DNA from: Deltaproteobacteria bacterium
Lineage (GTDB): Bacteria; Desulfobacterota; Desulfovibrionia; Desulfovibrionales; Desulfovibrionaceae
Length of the DNA: 5,416 nucleotides
Direction: 5' to 3'
NCBI GenBank assembly: GCA_025350085.1
Contig: JANXYI010000220.1
Location: 1 to 5,416, forward strand
This document shows positions 4,603-5,416 of this stretch, one piece after another (within the stretch, counting starts at the first letter, position 1; the number at the start of each line of letters is the position of its first letter). The notes beneath the pieces were generated by a model that made no database searches, was not told the origin of the DNA, and saw nothing but the letters and a program-made list of their open reading frames with translations. The translations under genes and the position numbers were made by a program.

Positions 4603-5385
4603 ATGGATATCGATCTGCCACAAATCTCCCAGATCTTAGCCAAGACGCTGGGCCAGGAACTCACCCCGGACGACCGGGACTTCATGCTCCGCATGTATGG
4701 CTCCGGCATCGCCGTGTACCGCAACCGCCTGCGCGCGGTGGACATGCTGGACCAGGAGCGCGTGCTCGACGCCGGATGCGGATTCGGCCAGTGGACGCTG
4801 GCCCTGAGCAACGGGCGGAACACCGTGCATGGCCTGGACATCTCCCCGGTGCGGGTCAAGGCGGTCCAGCTGGCAGCCAGCCTGGCCGGGCTCAGCGGGG
4901 TCTCCTCTCGGAAGGCCTCCCTGACGCGCATCCCAGCCAAAGACAATTGCTATGATGCGGTGTTCGCCTATGGCTCCATCTGTTTTTCACCCTGGAAACA
5001 GAGTCTGAGAGAAATCGCGCGGGTGCTGCGTCCCGGCGGCAACCTTTACTACATGGCCAGCGACGTGGGCTTTGCGGCCATGCTCTGGCAGGAAGCCCCA
5101 AACAGTATCCCTGGCTACGATCCGCGCGAGGCCGCAGTCAGGTCCATGCAGGACACTTTGCATTACCGGAAGACAGGGCGAAAAAAATTCCGCGGCAATT
5201 CGCACATCATCGTCTCCCGCGAGGAAGCCAGGGAATACCTGCAAGACATCGGGCTCGCCGTCGAGCATATTCAAGACGAAGGGACCATCTCCCTGGTCCC
5301 GGGCAAGGCGGCTCCGCAACCGTTCTACAAGGGCAGCTACTACGGGCTGCCGGGCGTATACGAAGTGCTCTGCCGCAAGGCCTAG
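4603..5385 (+). CDS. Class I SAM-dependent methyltransferase
   Basis: The protein has 260 residues. Residues 1-50 are a helical cap that includes MYGSGIAVYRNRLRAVDML. RVLDAGCGFGQW (53-64) is SAM motif I, and D79 in VHGLDIS is the acidic residue that binds the SAM ribose. YDAVFAYGSICF (117-128) is motif II, and VLRPGGNLYY (141-150) is the post-III strand. The C-terminal part (about 165-260) contains KTGRKKFRGN and a Tyr/Gly-rich end (YKGSYYGLPGVYEV) and is not recognised. Enzymes of this fold methylate small molecules, sugars or lipids; in this operon O-methylation of a sugar or glycan end is plausible (inference). ATG at 4603 has AAGGG (4589-4593), which overlaps the previous stop region. Parts of this gene, near 5160-5200 for example, are less GC-rich than the deacetylase gene. 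Confidence 0.85.
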   Translation: MDIDLPQISQILAKTLGQELTPDDRDFMLRMYGSGIAVYRNRLRAVDMLDQERVLDAGCGFGQWTLALSNGRNTVHGLDISPVRVKAVQLAASLAGLSGVSSRKASLTRIPAKDNCYDAVFAYGSICFSPWKQSLREIARVLRPGGNLYYMASDVGFAAMLWQEAPNSIPGYDPREAAVRSMQDTLHYRKTGRKKFRGNSHIIVSREEAREYLQDIGLAVEHIQDEGTISLVPGKAAPQPFYKGSYYGLPGVYEVLCRKA

Positions 5386-5412
5386 CTCTCTTTCGCCAAA
5401 CCAGAGGGCATC

Positions 5413-5416
5413 ATGC
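5413..5416 (+). CDS. Possible start of a further operon gene
   Basis: An ATG at 5413-5415 follows AGAGGG (5403-5408) with a short 4-nt spacing, 27 nt after the methyltransferase stop. Only four bases are visible, so nothing can be said about the product. The intervening 5386-5412 contains no hairpin, which fits continued transcription. Confidence 0.35.

Larger units (their letters stand above)
1005..5385 (+). other. Apparent six-gene operon for surface-polysaccharide sugar synthesis and modification
   Basis: All six genes are on the plus strand. Junctions are an ATGA overlap (1526-1529), an 11-bp overlap (2085-2095), a 2-bp gap (3072-3073), an ATGA overlap (3853-3856) and a 6-bp gap (4597-4602). 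Most starts carry a Shine-Dalgarno site inside the preceding gene. No terminator-like structure was seen between them. Co-transcription and translational coupling are inferred from this spacing. The operon may continue past the right edge. Confidence 0.75.

Noticed and set aside
3340..4623. Long minus-strand open frame (427 codons) opposite the second SDR and deacetylase
   Set aside because: It is antisense to two genes with clear active-site motifs. The translation is Arg/Gly/Ala-rich with no recognisable fold.

Overview
The window is GC-rich bacterial chromosome. Its coding style is strong Shine-Dalgarno sites, heavy use of G or C at third codon positions and tightly overlapping genes. The winged-helix/nucleotidyltransferase-like protein and the WbmS-like deacetylase recall surface-polysaccharide clusters of Desulfovibrio-type Desulfobacterota. 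That assignment is inference from remembered protein style; no rRNA or other marker is present.

Layout. Positions 1-93 (minus strand) hold the first 31 codons of a probable GT4-family glycosyltransferase that runs off the left edge. A 149-bp divergent intergenic region (94-242) contains a perfect dyad carrying a TTGACA box and a sigma-54-like motif. It precedes a plus-strand PAP2-type membrane phosphatase (243-848). A 156-bp gap (849-1004) holds overlapping GC hairpins without a U-tract, a 10-bp palindrome, a GGAAT-N6-ATTCC dyad and a T7 run.

From 1005 to 5385 six plus-strand genes form one apparent operon. They are a winged-helix regulator fused to a degenerate nucleotidyltransferase-like domain, a left-handed beta-helix sugar N-acetyltransferase (WxcM-N/WlbB-like), an extended SDR with a TSE/YxxxK active site (sugar-nucleotide 4,6-dehydratase/epimerase type), a second shorter extended SDR, a WbmS-like polysaccharide deacetylase, and a class I SAM methyltransferase. 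Junctions are ATGA or 11-bp overlaps or gaps of 2-6 bp. A seventh gene may begin at 5413.

Working together (inference): the SDRs and the acetyltransferase would make an unusual nucleotide-activated sugar, probably an acylated amino-deoxy sugar. The deacetylase and methyltransferase would alter the sugar or the growing glycan. The glycosyltransferase and PAP2 phosphatase upstream fit the same envelope-glycan theme (sugar transfer and polyprenyl or lipid phosphate recycling) but are separate transcription units. The first operon gene is the obvious candidate for a dedicated regulator. The aminotransferase that such an acetyltransferase normally needs is not in the window. No RNA genes, insertion sequences, CRISPR arrays or toxin-antitoxin modules were seen.
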